From a virus, in the IMG/VR virus record IMGVR_UViG_3300027872_000020, positions 1 through 32,759 of that record: 32,759 nucleotides of DNA; one strand, given 5' to 3'. The notes below the pieces were generated by a model. The model was not told the DNA's origin. It searched no databases and worked only from the letters and a program-made list of their open reading frames with translations. Positions 21,289 to 29,991 of the stretch are shown here, piece after piece. The position numbers were made by a program, and so were the translations under genes. Numbering within the stretch: the first letter of the stretch is position 1; every line of letters begins with the position of its first letter.

Positions 21289-21729
21289 ATGATAGCAGGT
21301 AAGATTAAAGATCGTTCCGATAAGACCGCATGGGCCGAGTACAGGCCGGGTTTCGAGGTAGAGATCCGCTTTTGTCCAAGGGCGAGACTTTCAAAAATAT
21401 CCGAGCAGGCGAAGAAAACGACCTGGAGTAACAAGACGCACCTAAGGGTCGAGACGGTCGATAACCAGGCGTTCTACCGCCTCATGGCCGAGGAGGTCCT
21501 GGTCGATTGGCGCGGCCTTACGCCGGAGATCTTAAAGCAAATGATCGACATGGAGGAGTACCCGAAGGGCGACGTCCCGTTCGATACTAAAGACGCCGCC
21601 GAGCTGATGGAAAAGGCCTATGACTTCGATATGTGGGTACAGGACGTCTGCACCAGCCTGGAGATGATAGAGGCGGCCAGAAAGGCGGCGGAACAAAAAA
21701 ACTCCTTGCCTTTGCCCGCCGAGTCTTAG
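21289..21729 (+). CDS. Tail assembly chaperone, short form (G-type)
   Basis: A 146-residue protein between the tail tube and the tape measure, the usual place of siphovirus tail assembly chaperones that coat the tape measure. It is rich in acidic and helical sequence (DAAELMEKAYDFDMWVQDVC). Near its end the heptamer A AAA AAC at 21696-21702 allows a -1 slip into the downstream frame; ribosomes that do not slip stop at 21729. Confidence 0.8.
   Translation: MIAGKIKDRSDKTAWAEYRPGFEVEIRFCPRARLSKISEQAKKTTWSNKTHLRVETVDNQAFYRLMAEEVLVDWRGLTPEILKQMIDMEEYPKGDVPFDTKDAAELMEKAYDFDMWVQDVCTSLEMIEAARKAAEQKNSLPLPAES
21695..21702 (+). other. -1 ribosomal frameshift site, A AAA AAC
   Basis: Zero-frame codons CAA AAA AAC end in the classic slippery heptamer A AAA AAC. 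A -1 slip continues with CTC CTT GCC and reads open to 22013. Location and outcome match the G/GT frameshift known in lambda-like tails. Confidence 0.8.
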
Positions 21730-22013
21730 GCGCCGGCGGCGCAAAGGGAGCCAGGGAAACGACGTGCGAGGAGTGCGAGCAGCTTTTTAAAGCCGGTCAT
21801 AAAAAACAATATCCGTGCGAGGAGTGCCCCGAGGAGCTGGATACGGAAAGTAAAGAGGCGTTAGAGATATTCGAGAGGGCGGCTCTTAAAAATGGCGGTG
21901 GATTTCAAATCGACTGGCAGCTCGTCCGGCTCCTACTGGAGACCGGGGAAATCCGGGAGCCGCAGGAAGTAGTCGAAAAAATCGTATCGCTTGTCAAAGG
22001 TCTAAATGGCTGA
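21702..22013 (+). CDS. Frameshift extension of the chaperone (T-type)
   Basis: This frame has no good start of its own and is expressed by the -1 slip at 21702, giving a fusion of about 241 residues from ATG 21289. The extension begins LLAFARRVLGAGG, then has a CEEC ... CEEC pair (TTCEECEQLFKAGHKKQYPCEEC) that could hold zinc, and a helical C-terminus (WQLVRLLLETGEIREPQEV). Extended chaperones bind the tape measure while the short form binds tube subunits. Confidence 0.75.
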   Translation, partial: LLAFARRVLGAGGAKGARETTCEECEQLFKAGHKKQYPCEECPEELDTESKEALEIFERAALKNGGGFQIDWQLVRLLLETGEIREPQEVVEKIVSLVKGLNG

Positions 22014-22110
22014 ACTAATTGACTCGTCCACAAGGTGGACGACCAAAGGGGCGAACTACCGATTCTCCCCTTTGGATACCCCATCGGTTTTGATCTCATG
22101 GCTGACCTAA
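22006..22110 (+). CDS. Possible 34-residue linking frame before the tape measure
   Basis: ATG 22006 has AAAGG five bases upstream and reads 34 codons (MAELIDSSTRWTTKGANYRF ... SWLT) to a stop just inside the tape measure gene. It overlaps the chaperone stop and the tape measure ATG at 22098, which has no ribosome site of its own, so it may couple their translation. It may make a small tail protein; no family is recognised. Confidence 0.4.
   Translation: MAELIDSSTRWTTKGANYRFSPLDTPSVLISWLT
22043..22075 (+). other. Hairpin before the tape measure gene
   Basis: CCAAAGGGG and CCCCTTTGG form a perfect 9-bp stem with a 15-base loop, 23 bases before the tape measure ATG. A smaller stem, GTCCAC with GTGGAC, lies just upstream at 22025-22039. 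They may tune tape measure translation. Confidence 0.5.
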
Positions 22111-24497
22111 ATTTCACAATAACTTTCGACTCGAACGGCGAGCCGGTCCTTAAGGGAATCACACGCGAGTCGGACAAGATGGGCCGGGGCGCCAAGGCGG
22201 CGGCGGATAAGGCGTCCGGGGGGTTTAGACGTTGGCAGGCGTCTATCGTGGCAGTTAATCAAGGGCTCCAGCTTGTAGGGTCGGTTGTCAGGGTGGTCGG
22301 TCGAGTCGGCGCGACGATAACGAGGGGGATTTCGGGAATCGTGGAGGCTGGATCTACAGTCGAAACTTTAAAAACGAGATTAATTGCGATGTCAGGATCA
22401 GCGGAGGAAGCGGAAAAGAAATTCGAGACATTGGTAAAGATATCCACCTCAACACCGTTCGAGTTAAAAAACGTCGTGGAGGCAGGCATAACCCTGGAGG
22501 CATTCGGAGCGAGTTCACTTAAGACAATTAAGCCAGTGGCCGACCTGGCGGCGTTCATGGGGCTCGATATTCCACTGGCGGCTCAGGCGTTTGGCCGCGC
22601 GTTTGCGGCGGGGGCCGGTGCGGCAGATATATTGAGAGATCGTGGAATTCTTTCCATCATAGAACTAAGGGCTGGAATCGAAGACCTGAGCAAATTAACT
22701 CTACCTCAGTTTAGAAAAATATTACTTGAAACGCTGGTCACTCCTGCCGGACGGATTGCCGGGTCTACTGATTTGCTAGCTAAAACATGGAGAGGTGTGG
22801 TGTCCAACATGAGGGGTGAATGGTTCACCCTTCTCGACGCACTTTCCCAGGCGGGTATATTGGATGGACTAAAGGGGATTGTGAACAAAATAACCGGGGA
22901 GGTGATTGCTTGGACCAAGGCGGTAAAGGAGAATAAGGACGTAATCGCCGGATGGGCTACTAGCATCTTATCGGCAGCTAAATCCACAGCGAACGGCGTT
23001 ATAGACGCCCTTACAGGCATGGTGCTTTTTATGTCCACATCTCTGCCTAAAGCAATTAATGCTGTTGGTGCGTCCATAAAGGCAGTGTCAATTTTAATAA
23101 ACGGGTTTAAGGTAGGGGTGGGGTTGTTGACTGAGGGTGCTGCCTTCGTCGCTTCCCCTTTCGCTAAGGCAACCGACGCTCTAGGTCTTACTGAGGGGGC
23201 GTTCAAGAACGTTCAATTAGCGGCGGAGTTCGCGTTCGTCGAAGGAATAGGCCCTGCTGTCGAAACTATAAACAAACAAATAAAAGATCTTGCCAATCCG
23301 ACAATATCTAAAACACTACAGGGAGAGATCGAGAGCGCGGCTGAAAAATTCAAGTCGTTCGGTGATAAGGCAAAGGGCAGTATTGCTGAGGTACGTGATG
23401 AGATCAATGCCCCTGCGAAGGTTGCTGAACAACTGACGCAAGAATTTGGTCGAATAACGGATGCCAGCGGGAATATATTAGGGCAGTTCGGAAAAGTGCC
23501 GCAGGAGATTAAAAATGCAGTAGGCCAGACAGGAAATCTGAATAAAGAGTTAGACAGAACGATAGGCATAATCGATACGATCGGAGCGAATCCTCTCGTT
23601 ATAGAGGCCGACGGGACTCCGGCGAAGAACGAGATCAAGACGGTCGAGAACGCAGTTGACAACCTGAGAAGAAAGGCGGCTCAGCCTATTAGCGTGGGCG
23701 GGGGCGGTAGTGGCGTTAGCGGAGGCGGCGCAAGTGGATTTATAGGTGGACCGGTAAATAGATTCGGCACAACTGAAGAAGCATTTAATCAATTTCAGAG
23801 AGCCAAGCGAGGACAACTCGTACAAGACTCCACGTCGACTATTAAATTCTTAGGCGCGGCGTCTCCGGCTATACCGCTTACTCAGATGATACAAGAACGG
23901 ATCCCGTCTCTTATGAGAGGTCTTCAAAGCACAATCAAAGGCATAGAGCTAGCGCCGCCGGTGAATTTTTCACAGTTTATTGGAAATCAAAATAGTTTTC
24001 TAAGCAGCGCGGAATCGACAATTAATGAGATTTTTCACCTGCAAGGGAACATCAGGGCATTGACTGGCAGCGCGGGGGGCTTTCTTAATCTAGGTATAGC
24101 GGATATTGCCGGGAGACAGGTAAAGGCACTTAAAAAAACTTTCTCAGCGCAAGCTCTCGCGGCCGGGATTGCACTTCCGGATGACATCTTCAGGCTGATA
24201 ACTAGATCGGGAGGACCGTTCTCCGTGGGTCAGTTCCCGGATATCTTTGCCTCGACCTCTTTGGCTATCGACAAAATCAGGAGCGGATCGACTCCCCTCG
24301 GGGGCTTTACTCCGGCGGGGGGCGGCGGATTCCAGGGCGGCGGAGGCGGCGGGGGCGTGACCGAGGTGAACATGACGGTCAATTTACAGGGCGCCCACAT
24401 CGGAGGACAGGAACTGCTCGACGAGCTGATCGACACGATAGATACAACGATAGCCAAGGCGACCGGAAAGTCGATCGCGCTCGCTGTTCTGAATTAA
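22098..24497 (+). CDS. Tail tape measure protein
   Basis: A 799-residue protein after the chaperone pair, with the usual traits: a long helical Ala/Lys-rich body, hydrophobic stretches in the middle (AVGASIKAVSILINGFKVGVGLL), and Gly-rich segments (near VGGGGSGVSGGG and GGGGFQGGGGGGG). It sets tail length and passes through the membrane region during DNA entry. I chose ATG 22098 (MADLNFTI); a GTG at 22035 would start inside the hairpin. The central part, about 22350-24150, is richer in A/T and uses other codons than the ends, a sign of module exchange. Confidence 0.85.
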   Translation: MADLNFTITFDSNGEPVLKGITRESDKMGRGAKAAADKASGGFRRWQASIVAVNQGLQLVGSVVRVVGRVGATITRGISGIVEAGSTVETLKTRLIAMSGSAEEAEKKFETLVKISTSTPFELKNVVEAGITLEAFGASSLKTIKPVADLAAFMGLDIPLAAQAFGRAFAAGAGAADILRDRGILSIIELRAGIEDLSKLTLPQFRKILLETLVTPAGRIAGSTDLLAKTWRGVVSNMRGEWFTLLDALSQAGILDGLKGIVNKITGEVIAWTKAVKENKDVIAGWATSILSAAKSTANGVIDALTGMVLFMSTSLPKAINAVGASIKAVSILINGFKVGVGLLTEGAAFVASPFAKATDALGLTEGAFKNVQLAAEFAFVEGIGPAVETINKQIKDLANPTISKTLQGEIESAAEKFKSFGDKAKGSIAEVRDEINAPAKVAEQLTQEFGRITDASGNILGQFGKVPQEIKNAVGQTGNLNKELDRTIGIIDTIGANPLVIEADGTPAKNEIKTVENAVDNLRRKAAQPISVGGGGSGVSGGGASGFIGGPVNRFGTTEEAFNQFQRAKRGQLVQDSTSTIKFLGAASPAIPLTQMIQERIPSLMRGLQSTIKGIELAPPVNFSQFIGNQNSFLSSAESTINEIFHLQGNIRALTGSAGGFLNLGIADIAGRQVKALKKTFSAQALAAGIALPDDIFRLITRSGGPFSVGQFPDIFASTSLAIDKIRSGSTPLGGFTPAGGGGFQGGGGGGGVTEVNMTVNLQGAHIGGQELLDELIDTIDTTIAKATGKSIALAVLN

Positions 24498-24509
24498 TCA
24501 AGTTGAAAA

Positions 24510-27068
24510 ATGAGCAGGATAACGGCAGCAGCATTCGATACGGAAAAGGACTCGCTCTGGAGCCGCCCTTTTGTATCGGCGGTTTTTAAATTCGGCGGGT
24601 CGATCGGGGACGTTCATGTCGCCAATCACCCCGTAACGATCGGCGGGAATGCACATATAGCAGCGATAAAAAACACCGGGGAATTCAGGGCGATTATTAA
24701 ACCGCAGGACGGGGTGTTCTCCCTGAACAAGCTATCGATGGATATTATCAATCTGCCGATATTCTCCTCGGGGACTAAGAGGTTTACGGATTTATGGGCG
24801 GGGATAGGGATCGAGGCGGTCGAGGTCGATGTGTTTCAGAACTACACAAAGATATCCGACGGGGCTCCGGCACAGGAGCTAATGTTTACCGGTGTAATGA
24901 GGCCGGGGAAATACTCCCCGGAGCTTAGCTCGCTCGAACTCTTTTCTGTCTGCGAGAAGTATTTAGATAAGCAGGTCTCGTTCTTACTGAACGCGACGGA
25001 TCTACCGTTGATCGATGTGGACGATATCGGGAAGCCCGCGAATCTGATTTACGGACCGGTAAAACTAGCTGTCGCTCACGCGGTAGAGGCGGCGCCCTCT
25101 AGTGTGCTTAGAAATGGCATGACGACGGGATCGACGTTTGTCGAGATCTACGAAGATTTTTATAATAAGCTTCCTGCTACCGGAACTATTCAGACAGGGA
25201 ACGAAAAGATAGACTACGCCGGGAAAACTATCACCCCGGACCATCGCCTGACGACTCTAACGCGCCCGGCGGGCGGAACTCCTCTGGAGTCGCACACAAA
25301 GAACGATAGTATCTTCCAGATTATCACCTCGTTCACGTACATGGCCGCCGGGCACGCGATGACGGCGATCAATCAAGTCTTTGTCAGACGGGACAATAAG
25401 ATCGTTCCGGTTGCCGCCGCGGACTATACGGTGGATCTTGCCAATACGACTTTAATCGCCGGAAAGACCGTTACTTCGATAAAGTTCACAGCGCCCCCGG
25501 TGCTTGGCCTTAAAGACTTCGTATCTATATTAGACACGATCGGGGTGAGCGATACGATCGGGGTGAGCGATACGATCGGGGTGAGCGATACGATCGGGGT
25601 GAGCGACACGATCGGGGTATCCGATGCGCACTCCATCTCACAGGTCAACACGGAGAGCAACTGGCATCAAGACGGATCAGATGAATCTATAACATTGACG
25701 GCGGCGACTCCTTTGAACTCCAATTCAAAGCAGATCGTAGATATTACGTTCCCGGTTCAGCAAAAGACAAAGATCTCCGGGAATTTTCTAAGACGACTGT
25801 CGTTTATCATAACCTCGGGATCGGTCGGTCCTGCCGCAGTGAAGCTGGAGCTCTGGAATTCTTTCGACAATGCTTTTCTAACAACCATTTCCGATGGGGA
25901 TACAATCATCATCTCTAACCCCATTCAAAACATAGACGCGGCCAATGCTCGGTATTGGGCACTAGGCCTCGCGCGTTTCAATCACGGCATCGATACAAAC
26001 GTCGTGGCGGTAACTGTTGCCGTGAGTGCCAAATCCGTTGATTATCCAATCGACGTTGCGGCCAGCGTAACGGGCTCGGTAGGAAAAATCGGCGCGGCGT
26101 CTAAAACCGGGACTGTGAGTAAAACCGGCGGGGCGTCTAAAACCGGAGGGGCGTCTAAAACCGGGGCAGTTAGCCTGCAAACCACGTCGACGGCGGAGGT
26201 GGTTATCGGAAATCAGGTCCTGTTCGATGGCGACGGCTACGCGGACGACGGAGCTGGGACGTATACCGGAACGCCGAACGCGATCATAGAAAAATCAGCG
26301 GACGTTATGCATCACCTATCAAGAGTGCCCGGCGCAGTTCCGGCCGCTCGGGTGGACGCGGCTAGTTTCGCGACGGCTCGGACGGACGCCCCGGCGTCCT
26401 ATAAGTTCGCGGGGATTATTACTCTGAGGGCGACGCGGCTAAAGGAGCTGCTTTTATCGCTCGGGATGCAATCGCGAACGCGGCCAGAATGGCCGGTGGA
26501 TAAGCTCTCGGTTAGATTTCTAAAGAGCACGTATCCGGCCGCGACAAAGACGCTCACGGAGAACGATATCCACGCGACCGGGGAGCGCGGGTCTCTACGA
26601 TCGAGTTTAAAAATACGCCGGGGAAGAGTGGAGGATCTACTCAACGTGATAGAGGTCATTTACGGACGACGTTGGCGTGAGTCTAGGAATGAAGACAATT
26701 TCGATGCGTCGACCAGGGCAACCGACGCCGCCTCGATAGCGAAGTACGGAGAGCGGGAACAGCGAGATCGTTTTCTCTTTGATTTTATAGCGGCGGATAA
26801 CTTGGCGATGGCGGTAGATATTAACGACTTCTTAATTGACCGGCATAAGGAGCCGCCGAAGCTTGTCGAGGTTATATCTTTCCTTAGTCATTTCGAACTA
26901 CTCCCCGGAGATATCCTTGGGCTTAGATATCTGGTTGGAGAGACGGAAGAGTTCGACGGACTGGACGGGACCGCAAAGTTTCTGGTCGAACAGGCGGGTA
27001 TAGCTCCGGGGGCGCTCTCCCGGGGCCGGGCGCCTTTAATGAGTTTTCTACTTAGAGGGGTGGCGTAG
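24510..27068 (+). CDS. Large tail tip/hub protein with bracketed insert domain
   Basis: An 852-residue structural protein after the tape measure, the position of distal tail and hub proteins. Residues of about 1-160 and 590-852 form the main body; the N-terminus resembles distal tail proteins only loosely. In the middle, five copies of the hexapeptide DTIGVS (residues 342-371) and four copies of an SKTGGA-type hexapeptide (residues 531-554) flank an additional beta-rich domain. The insert uses somewhat different codons. It likely contributes to baseplate structure or receptor contact. Exact role unassigned. Confidence 0.65.
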   Translation: MSRITAAAFDTEKDSLWSRPFVSAVFKFGGSIGDVHVANHPVTIGGNAHIAAIKNTGEFRAIIKPQDGVFSLNKLSMDIINLPIFSSGTKRFTDLWAGIGIEAVEVDVFQNYTKISDGAPAQELMFTGVMRPGKYSPELSSLELFSVCEKYLDKQVSFLLNATDLPLIDVDDIGKPANLIYGPVKLAVAHAVEAAPSSVLRNGMTTGSTFVEIYEDFYNKLPATGTIQTGNEKIDYAGKTITPDHRLTTLTRPAGGTPLESHTKNDSIFQIITSFTYMAAGHAMTAINQVFVRRDNKIVPVAAADYTVDLANTTLIAGKTVTSIKFTAPPVLGLKDFVSILDTIGVSDTIGVSDTIGVSDTIGVSDTIGVSDAHSISQVNTESNWHQDGSDESITLTAATPLNSNSKQIVDITFPVQQKTKISGNFLRRLSFIITSGSVGPAAVKLELWNSFDNAFLTTISDGDTIIISNPIQNIDAANARYWALGLARFNHGIDTNVVAVTVAVSAKSVDYPIDVAASVTGSVGKIGAASKTGTVSKTGGASKTGGASKTGAVSLQTTSTAEVVIGNQVLFDGDGYADDGAGTYTGTPNAIIEKSADVMHHLSRVPGAVPAARVDAASFATARTDAPASYKFAGIITLRATRLKELLLSLGMQSRTRPEWPVDKLSVRFLKSTYPAATKTLTENDIHATGERGSLRSSLKIRRGRVEDLLNVIEVIYGRRWRESRNEDNFDASTRATDAASIAKYGEREQRDRFLFDFIAADNLAMAVDINDFLIDRHKEPPKLVEVISFLSHFELLPGDILGLRYLVGETEEFDGLDGTAKFLVEQAGIAPGALSRGRAPLMSFLLRGVA
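25533..25622 (+). repeat. 18-bp minisatellite, five units
   Basis: Units of GAYACGATCGGGGTGAGC type repeat five times in frame and encode DTIGVS hexapeptides. The last unit differs at its end (GTATCC). A change of one unit would add or remove exactly six residues. Confidence 0.9.
26100..26171 (+). repeat. 18-bp minisatellite, four units
   Basis: Four in-frame 18-base units of the TCTAAAACCGG type encode SKTGTV, SKTGGA (twice) and SKTGAV. It has the same period as the array at 25533 but a different sequence, and marks the other side of the insert domain. Confidence 0.85.
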
Positions 27069-28634
27069 GTGGCTAAGGATAGATACGAGTTCCCGGCGAC
27101 CGGGACCGTAACCGACTCGTGGACTCCGGCGGCTAATCCGATCTATCCGGCCTATGATAACCAGAAGGATCTCGGAATCGTTAGGGTTCGCAGCGCGGGA
27201 TCGACGGAGCTAAACTACGGATCGAGCGTATGGATTAACGGCCTACGCCGGGAGTATCGAGGCGTTACGGACGTCGATAAGGCGGGGTACGAGAACTTTA
27301 AAGACATGGTGGGCGGCGCAAAGTTTCGCTATACCGACGATCTGGGGGTTCCACACGAGGTAACGTTCGCCGAGGATACGCGGCCCTATCAGCTTAGGGA
27401 GGGGGAGAACTGGAACTTCGGCCACGTACTACGAGAGAGCCTAAGTCCTCATCCGTCGCTTAAAAAAATCCCTCTCGGGTTTCATAGGGATCTGTTGTTC
27501 TACGCGGCGCTTACGACTGGCCTCCGGGCTTTCTCGCGCTGGGACTCGGCGGGGACGTTCACGCGCGCGAGCGTTGGGACTTCTCTCGGCAGCGACGGGC
27601 TGGTAAAGAAGGCGGCGGCGGGAGAGGCGCGGTTCGATCACGACTCCAGCGGAAACCCGCTGGGAATTTTGATTGAAAAACAGATTACCAATTACCTGAC
27701 ACGCTCGGAGGATTATAACCATGCGGATTGGATCAAGGGGATCGTTACCGTTACACCCGACGATACTGTCGCGCCGGACGGGACGACGACGGCCGATAAG
27801 CTGGACTATACGGCGACTAACTCACAGGTCCGGCAGGTCTCGGGAATAGCGAGTGTATCAAAGACGTTTTTTAATTCCGTCTATATGAAAGTAGCCTCGG
27901 GCACTACTACCGTCAGGATGTTTATTCGGGACGGGGCGACCGGGACGGCAGTGGTCTCTAATAAAGTCGTGACGACGACGTGGCAGCGCTTCGACCTGTC
28001 GGTTGCGTTCGGCGCCGGAGATACGGTCGGGAACGTCGAGGCGGGATACGACGGCAACGGCGTCGCGATCGGGGAGGTCTTCACCTGGGGGGCGCAGCTC
28101 GAAGAAAACACTTTTTTAACGAGCTACATTCCGACGGTCGCCAGCACGGTGACGAGAAACGCGGATCAGTTGACATATGTTTCGGACGGGAACTTAAGCG
28201 CGGAGCAAGGGACGATTATATGTGTAGGCGACTTGCTCACCCTCGGGTCGGATCAGGCTTTTGTATACCTGGACAATGGGACGGGGAGCGAAATAATGCG
28301 CCTTCTGGCTCAGAGTACCAACGTGCCGAGCCTGGCCGTCGTCGACGGCGGGGCTACTCAGGCCGATATAATCGCGTCGGGCGGGGCGGATGACTTTGTG
28401 GCGGGCGTGGCAAAAAAGCAGGCGATGGCTTTTAAGGCTAACGATTTCGAACTGGTAACTTCGGGGGTAAGCCGGGGGACGGATACGTCGGGGACGTTGC
28501 CGACGGTAACGACAATCCGGCTCGGGCAGAACTCCGCCGGGGCTAATCAATTAACCGGGCATATCCGGGACTTGATGATTTTGAATCCGCGCCTTACGGC
28601 GGCGGAAATAACCACGATTCATGATCTTTTGTGA
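27069..28634 (+). CDS. Tail fibre/receptor-binding protein
   Basis: A 521-residue protein starting at GTG 27069, directly after the hub gene stop. Residues 1-135 look like a tail-binding adaptor. Next comes a common phage fibre segment: GTFTRASVGTSLGSDGLV, then ARFDHDSSGNPLGILIEKQITNYL and the SEDYNHADW carbohydrate-binding-like jelly roll at about 220-350. The C-terminal part ends in a LamG/concanavalin-like fold (GHIRDLMILNPRLTAAEI). It probably contacts a surface glycan. Good agreement with widespread phage fibre proteins. Confidence 0.8.
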   Translation: MAKDRYEFPATGTVTDSWTPAANPIYPAYDNQKDLGIVRVRSAGSTELNYGSSVWINGLRREYRGVTDVDKAGYENFKDMVGGAKFRYTDDLGVPHEVTFAEDTRPYQLREGENWNFGHVLRESLSPHPSLKKIPLGFHRDLLFYAALTTGLRAFSRWDSAGTFTRASVGTSLGSDGLVKKAAAGEARFDHDSSGNPLGILIEKQITNYLTRSEDYNHADWIKGIVTVTPDDTVAPDGTTTADKLDYTATNSQVRQVSGIASVSKTFFNSVYMKVASGTTTVRMFIRDGATGTAVVSNKVVTTTWQRFDLSVAFGAGDTVGNVEAGYDGNGVAIGEVFTWGAQLEENTFLTSYIPTVASTVTRNADQLTYVSDGNLSAEQGTIICVGDLLTLGSDQAFVYLDNGTGSEIMRLLAQSTNVPSLAVVDGGATQADIIASGGADDFVAGVAKKQAMAFKANDFELVTSGVSRGTDTSGTLPTVTTIRLGQNSAGANQLTGHIRDLMILNPRLTAAEITTIHDLL

Positions 28635-28692
28635 GAGAGGTGAGTAACGGGGCTTTAAAAATGTCGGATCATTAAATAAGAGGGGGATAATT

Positions 28693-29091
28693 ATGTGGTT
28701 AAAGAGACAATATGACCAAAAAAAATTAGTCCGGGATGAGAGCGGAAAGGTCGTCGAAGTCAAGCCCAACGCGGTGAAAGGAATCAAGGTTTTAAGAGCC
28801 GGTCCTCGTCAGCATTTTTCACAGCGTTTTCTCGACGGGGGTATTTCCGAGGGATGGCTCTCGATAGCAAAGGGCCTGATCACGATCGGCGGGGTCGACG
28901 GCCCGGTCAAATACCGGATCGAAAGAGCGCCGGGGCATTACTGTTGTCATTGTCACTTGAAGCTTGACGACAGCCCAAGCGGACAGGCCCACGTAAAAGC
29001 GAAGCATGGGAAGTCTAAGTCGCCAGATACGTCAAATCCCGCAGGCTATAGAAAAGACAATTTCTTCGCCTGCGTTAAGGAGGGAAAATAG
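28693..29091 (+). CDS. Small protein with a C2H2-type zinc finger
   Basis: A 132-residue protein with GAGGGGG before ATG 28693. The middle reads YCCHCHLKLDDSPSGQAHVKAKH: a C-x2-C-x12-H-x4-H spacing that fits a classic C2H2 finger. The N-terminal half holds a beta segment ending GWLSIAKGLITIGGVDGPVKY. It lies among tail genes, where a zinc-binding fold could be structural. Function unknown. Confidence 0.65.
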   Translation: MWLKRQYDQKKLVRDESGKVVEVKPNAVKGIKVLRAGPRQHFSQRFLDGGISEGWLSIAKGLITIGGVDGPVKYRIERAPGHYCCHCHLKLDDSPSGQAHVKAKHGKSKSPDTSNPAGYRKDNFFACVKEGK

Positions 29092-29093
29092 TC

Positions 29094-29567
29094 ATGGCTG
29101 ATCAAATATTCAATATTGCGTTGGGAAGAGTCGCGGAGCTTTATATTCGAGTCGATACAAACGACCCGACAAACTCGGCCCTTATTATCGTTGTCCTTGC
29201 TACTGTGGGGATTGAAACCGACGCCGTCCTGAAAGATAAGGACGACCTCGCCGCCGTGGTGGCCGGTACTACGAACGAGGTCACTAATACAGGGTATGCG
29301 AGAAAAACCCTGACGGACGCAGATCTCGTGGCCTTTGCGCCGGACGACACGAACGACCGGGTCGATCTTGATATCCCCGATCAGACGTGGACCGCAGTCG
29401 CCGCTGGGGATGGGTTCAACGATCTCCTCGTCTGTTATGACAACGACACGTTGGCGGGCACAGACGCGAATATCGTCCCGCTAACCATGCACGATTTTGT
29501 CATCACTCCGGACGGTTCGGACATTACGGCACAGATCGCGGCGGCTGGCTTTTATAGGGCCTCGTAA
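29094..29567 (+). CDS. Phage structural protein, beta-rich
   Basis: A 157-residue acidic protein rich in Asp, Thr and Val (FNIALGRVAELYIRVDTNDPTNSALIIVV; later TDADLVAFAPDDTNDRVDLDIPDQTWTAV). This layout is common in uncharacterised proteins of phage tail modules. It starts two bases after the zinc-finger gene stop, with AAGGAGG upstream. Probably part of the tail tip or fibre set. Confidence 0.65.
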   Translation: MADQIFNIALGRVAELYIRVDTNDPTNSALIIVVLATVGIETDAVLKDKDDLAAVVAGTTNEVTNTGYARKTLTDADLVAFAPDDTNDRVDLDIPDQTWTAVAAGDGFNDLLVCYDNDTLAGTDANIVPLTMHDFVITPDGSDITAQIAAAGFYRAS

Positions 29568-29587
29568 AGCCCGGAATAGGGGGAAAG

Positions 29588-29989
29588 ATGGGAAGTCTTA
29601 GAGACGAGCTGATAAATGATCCGCTTGGCAGGGGATACAGTGCCATGACTGACGCCCAGGTCGTAGCCGCTCTACATCTTAGAGACCGATCTAAAGAGCG
29701 CACTATCATGTCGGCGGGTGAGGTCATGGAGCATATTGTCGGATCTGAATTTACGGCGCTAACCGCCGATAAGAAAGCGCGAGTCGATAGGGTCCTCGCG
29801 CTCGGGGCGGAGATCATCATCGGCCCTGGGAACAACCATAACGCCGTCCAGGAGCTTCTCGCGGCGTTCGGAGCCGGATCGCAGACAGTTACGAATCTTT
29901 CGGCGGCCAGGGCCGAAACGATTGATCGCGCGGGGGAACTCGGGCTTGGAACGGTGAGAGTAGGAGAAGTAGAAAGGGCAAGGGTGTAA
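29588..29989 (+). CDS. Conserved phage tail-module protein
   Basis: A 133-residue protein with the recurring pattern DPLGRGYSAMTDAQVVAALH near its start and a C-terminal SRAEL-like block (IDRAGELGLGTVRVGEVERAR). The same layout recurs in phage tail modules beside beta-rich structural proteins. Function not established. AGGGGGAAAG precedes ATG 29588. Confidence 0.65.
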   Translation: MGSLRDELINDPLGRGYSAMTDAQVVAALHLRDRSKERTIMSAGEVMEHIVGSEFTALTADKKARVDRVLALGAEIIIGPGNNHNAVQELLAAFGAGSQTVTNLSAARAETIDRAGELGLGTVRVGEVERARV

Positions 29990-29991
29990 CA

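Noticed and set aside
25533-26171. CRISPR array
   Set aside because: The repeats are contiguous 18-bp coding units without spacers. No CRISPR array or cas gene is seen anywhere in the window.
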